From: Hyphomonas sp.
Lineage (GTDB): Bacteria; Pseudomonadota; Alphaproteobacteria; Caulobacterales; Hyphomonadaceae
Length of the DNA stretch: 6,367 nucleotides
Assembly: GCA_003486945.1 (NCBI GenBank)
Contig: DNFL01000305.1
Coordinates: 1 to 6,367, forward strand
Direction: 5' to 3'
Shown here: piece by piece, positions 5,400-6,367 of the stretch
Position numbering within the stretch: position 1 is the first letter of the stretch
Layout of the letters: each line of letters opens with the position of its first letter
Program-made: the position numbers and the translations under genes
The notes under the pieces: model-generated
What the model was told of the DNA's origin: nothing
Database searches by the model: none
Seen by the model: the letters and a program-made list of their open reading frames with translations, nothing else

Positions 5400-5986
5400 G
5401 CCAGCGCCCGCTCCACATAGTCCAGCCGGTCGTGGCCGAAGAACAGGTCGCCGTCCACGAAGAAGCTCGGCGCACCGAACACGCCGCGGGCCACCGCTTC
5501 GTCCGTGTTGGCCTTCAGCCTTTCCTTGTTCGCCGGATCGGTCGCCATCGCCGCGACCTTCGCCACATCAAACCCATACTTCTCACACAGCTGCTGCAGG
5601 TGCGCCGGATCGCCGAGGTTCAGCGGCTGCGGCACGCTCCAGCTCTCCTGGAAGCAGGCCGTCGCAAACCGGCGCTGCTCCGCCTTGTCTTCGAAGCCAA
5701 TCGTCGCCCGCAGCGCCGCCAGCGTGTTCACCGGGAAGGCCGGGTTCATGTAAAACGGAATGCCGACGTGCGCCGCACAGCGCTGGATGTCCCGCGCCAT
5801 ATAGGCGCCCTTGGCCGCCACCGTGCCCGGCGGGCGGTTGCCGGTCGCCTGCATCACCCCGCCCAGGAACATCGGGCGCCACACTGACTGCGCCCCGGTG
5901 CGCTTCTCGATTGCCGCGATCAGGGGCAGGGACAGGGGCGCCGTGGCGCTCGCATAGTCGAAGAAGAATTCAAAGGTCCGGGCCAT
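5393..5986 (-). CDS. 2-hydroxychromene-2-carboxylate isomerase family protein (DsbA/GST-kappa fold)
   Basis: 197 aa, typical family length. The thioredoxin-like N-terminus TFEFFFDYASATAPLS (residues 4-19) places Ser13 at the position of the glutathione-activating serine. The helical insert includes RPMFLGGVMQATGN (37-50) and FPVNTLAALRA (84-94). The closing thioredoxin part RGVFGAPSFFVDGDLFFG (167-184) carries the cis-proline, Pro173. Characterised relatives such as NahD isomerise 2-hydroxychromene-2-carboxylate in naphthalene degradation with glutathione; most orphan homologues have unproven substrates. The usual Ser-Pro after the first strand is Ser-Ala here. GGGAGA lies 5 nt before the ATG at 5986, supporting this start. 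It is divergent from an HxlR regulator 61 bp away, which probably controls it. Its stop overlaps that of the kinase gene by four bases. No other aromatic-degradation gene is in view, so a general glutathione-linked role is equally possible. Confidence 0.88.
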   Translation of the reverse strand: MARTFEFFFDYASATAPLSLPLIAAIEKRTGAQSVWRPMFLGGVMQATGNRPPGTVAAKGAYMARDIQRCAAHVGIPFYMNPAFPVNTLAALRATIGFEDKAEQRRFATACFQESWSVPQPLNLGDPAHLQQLCEKYGFDVAKVAAMATDPANKERLKANTDEAVARGVFGAPSFFVDGDLFFGHDRLDYVERALAA

Positions 5987-5991
5987 GTCAG

Positions 5992-5997
5992 TCTCCC
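5992..5997 (-). promoter_or_regulatory. Ribosome binding site of the isomerase gene
   Basis: Minus-strand GGGAGA with a 5-nt spacer to the ATG at 5986. Confidence 0.6.
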
Positions 5998-6019
5998 ATT
6001 AAGTTTTATTTTGGAACCT

Positions 6020-6045
6020 ATGACAAACTGCGCTAAGAGTGTCAT
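6020..6045. promoter_or_regulatory. Candidate HxlR operator (inverted repeat) between divergent genes
   Basis: ATGACA (6020-6025) and TGTCAT (6040-6045) are exact inverted repeats with a 14-bp spacer. Their centres are 20 bp apart, about two helical turns, which suits a dimeric winged-helix regulator. The right arm lies between the Shine-Dalgarno-like AAGAG (6035-6039) and the regulator's ATG, and the left arm overlaps a minus-strand TTGTCA that resembles a -35 box (6026-6021). Binding could thus repress both genes. This is inferred from sequence symmetry and position only; no match to a known HxlR site was checked. Confidence 0.4.
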
Positions 6046-6047
6046 CC

Positions 6048-6367
6048 ATGAAATGGTCCGAGCTTTCCGATAACTGGTGCCCGGTGGCCCGCACGCTCTC
6101 CGTGGTGGGCGACCGCTGGACGTTGCTGATCCTGCGCGACGCCTTCCTGGGCAAGTCGAAGTTCGAGGAATTCGCCGAGTCGAGCGGCATGACGCGCCAC
6201 ATCCTGGCCGACCGCCTAAAGCGTCTCGTCGAGGTCGGCATCTTCGAACGCCGCCTCTACTCGGACGCGCCCAAACGCTACGACTATGTGCTAACCGCCA
6301 AGGGCGAAGAGCTCCGCCCGGCGCTGCGCATCATGAAAGACTGGGGCAAGAAACATATGCCCGTGCG
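6048..6367 (+). CDS. HxlR-family winged-helix transcriptional regulator, cut by window end
   Basis: The frame is open from the ATG at 6048 to the window edge: 106 complete codons with no stop. The start MKWSELSDNWCPVARTLSVV with GDRWTLLILRDAF (21-33) is the classic HxlR opening. The recognition-helix region is SGMTRHILADRLKRLVEVG (46-64), and the wing plus following strand is RRLYSDAPKRYDYVLTAKG (68-86). Cys11 in the CP motif matches the N-terminal cysteine used by redox- or electrophile-sensing HxlR relatives such as YodB and HypR, so it may respond to quinones or reactive carbonyls (inference). AAGAG lies 8 nt upstream of the ATG. An in-frame GTG three codons earlier is a less likely start. 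HxlR proteins often act on their divergent neighbour, here the isomerase gene. Family lengths of about 110-150 aa mean that up to a few dozen residues are missing. Confidence 0.9.
   Translation, partial: MKWSELSDNWCPVARTLSVVGDRWTLLILRDAFLGKSKFEEFAESSGMTRHILADRLKRLVEVGIFERRLYSDAPKRYDYVLTAKGEELRPALRIMKDWGKKHMPV

Noticed and set aside
4951..6036. Plus-strand open frame (361 codons) spanning the kinase end and the isomerase gene
   Set aside because: It is dominated by Ser, Pro, Arg and Ala, is out of frame with the kinase and antisense to the isomerase, and resembles no family; it is a GC-driven shadow frame.
1..6367. Mobile elements, CRISPR arrays, tRNA or rRNA genes, toxin-antitoxin or phage-defence modules
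   Set aside because: Reading both strands gave no transposase, no regularly spaced repeats, no tRNA-like cloverleaf and no defence-type domains; the genes are ordinary metabolic, repair and regulatory families.

Overview
The window looks like part of a draft or metagenomic contig from a GC-rich alphaproteobacterium. Marine, hydrocarbon-associated Hyphomonadaceae-like bacteria are a reasonable guess. The guess rests on high GC, tightly packed genes, an alphaproteobacterial-type Nth, the PfkB and DUF2244 proteins, and a CYP153-type P450; no rRNA or other taxonomic marker is present. The first bases are not genomic: positions 2-35 match the Illumina TruSeq read-2 adapter at 31 of 34 positions, so the real insert begins at about base 36.

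Left part (36-2682), all on the minus strand. In transcription order it holds a DUF2244 membrane protein (2194-2682), a complete CYP153-family cytochrome P450 (724-2058), and a TylF-like class I methyltransferase (36-644) whose 3' end is lost at the contig edge. The gap between the DUF2244 gene and the P450 gene carries a perfect palindrome flanked by A/T tracts, which is either a bidirectional terminator or an operator. A second perfect hairpin follows the P450 stop.

Middle part (2744-5396). Endonuclease III (nth, plus strand) diverges from the DUF2244 gene and converges, with a 17-bp overlap, on an ATP-grasp ligase gene (minus). The ATP-grasp gene diverges from a PfkB-family kinase resembling adenosine kinase (plus).

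Right part (5393-6367). The kinase gene converges on a DsbA/GST-kappa-like 2-hydroxychromene-2-carboxylate isomerase homologue (minus), and the two genes share a TTAA that holds both stop codons. That isomerase gene is divergent from an HxlR-family regulator (plus) cut by the end of the window; a 61-bp intergenic region with an inverted repeat lies between them, suggesting a regulator-target pair.

The genes do not form one pathway. The plausible functional links are the HxlR/isomerase pair and, loosely, hydrocarbon catabolism (CYP153 plus an isomerase homologue of aromatic degradation). No tRNA, rRNA, CRISPR array, insertion sequence or phage gene was seen. No gene-free stretch exceeds about 135 bp. 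Nothing here convincingly amounts to a new system; the strongest observation is the adapter artefact at the left end.
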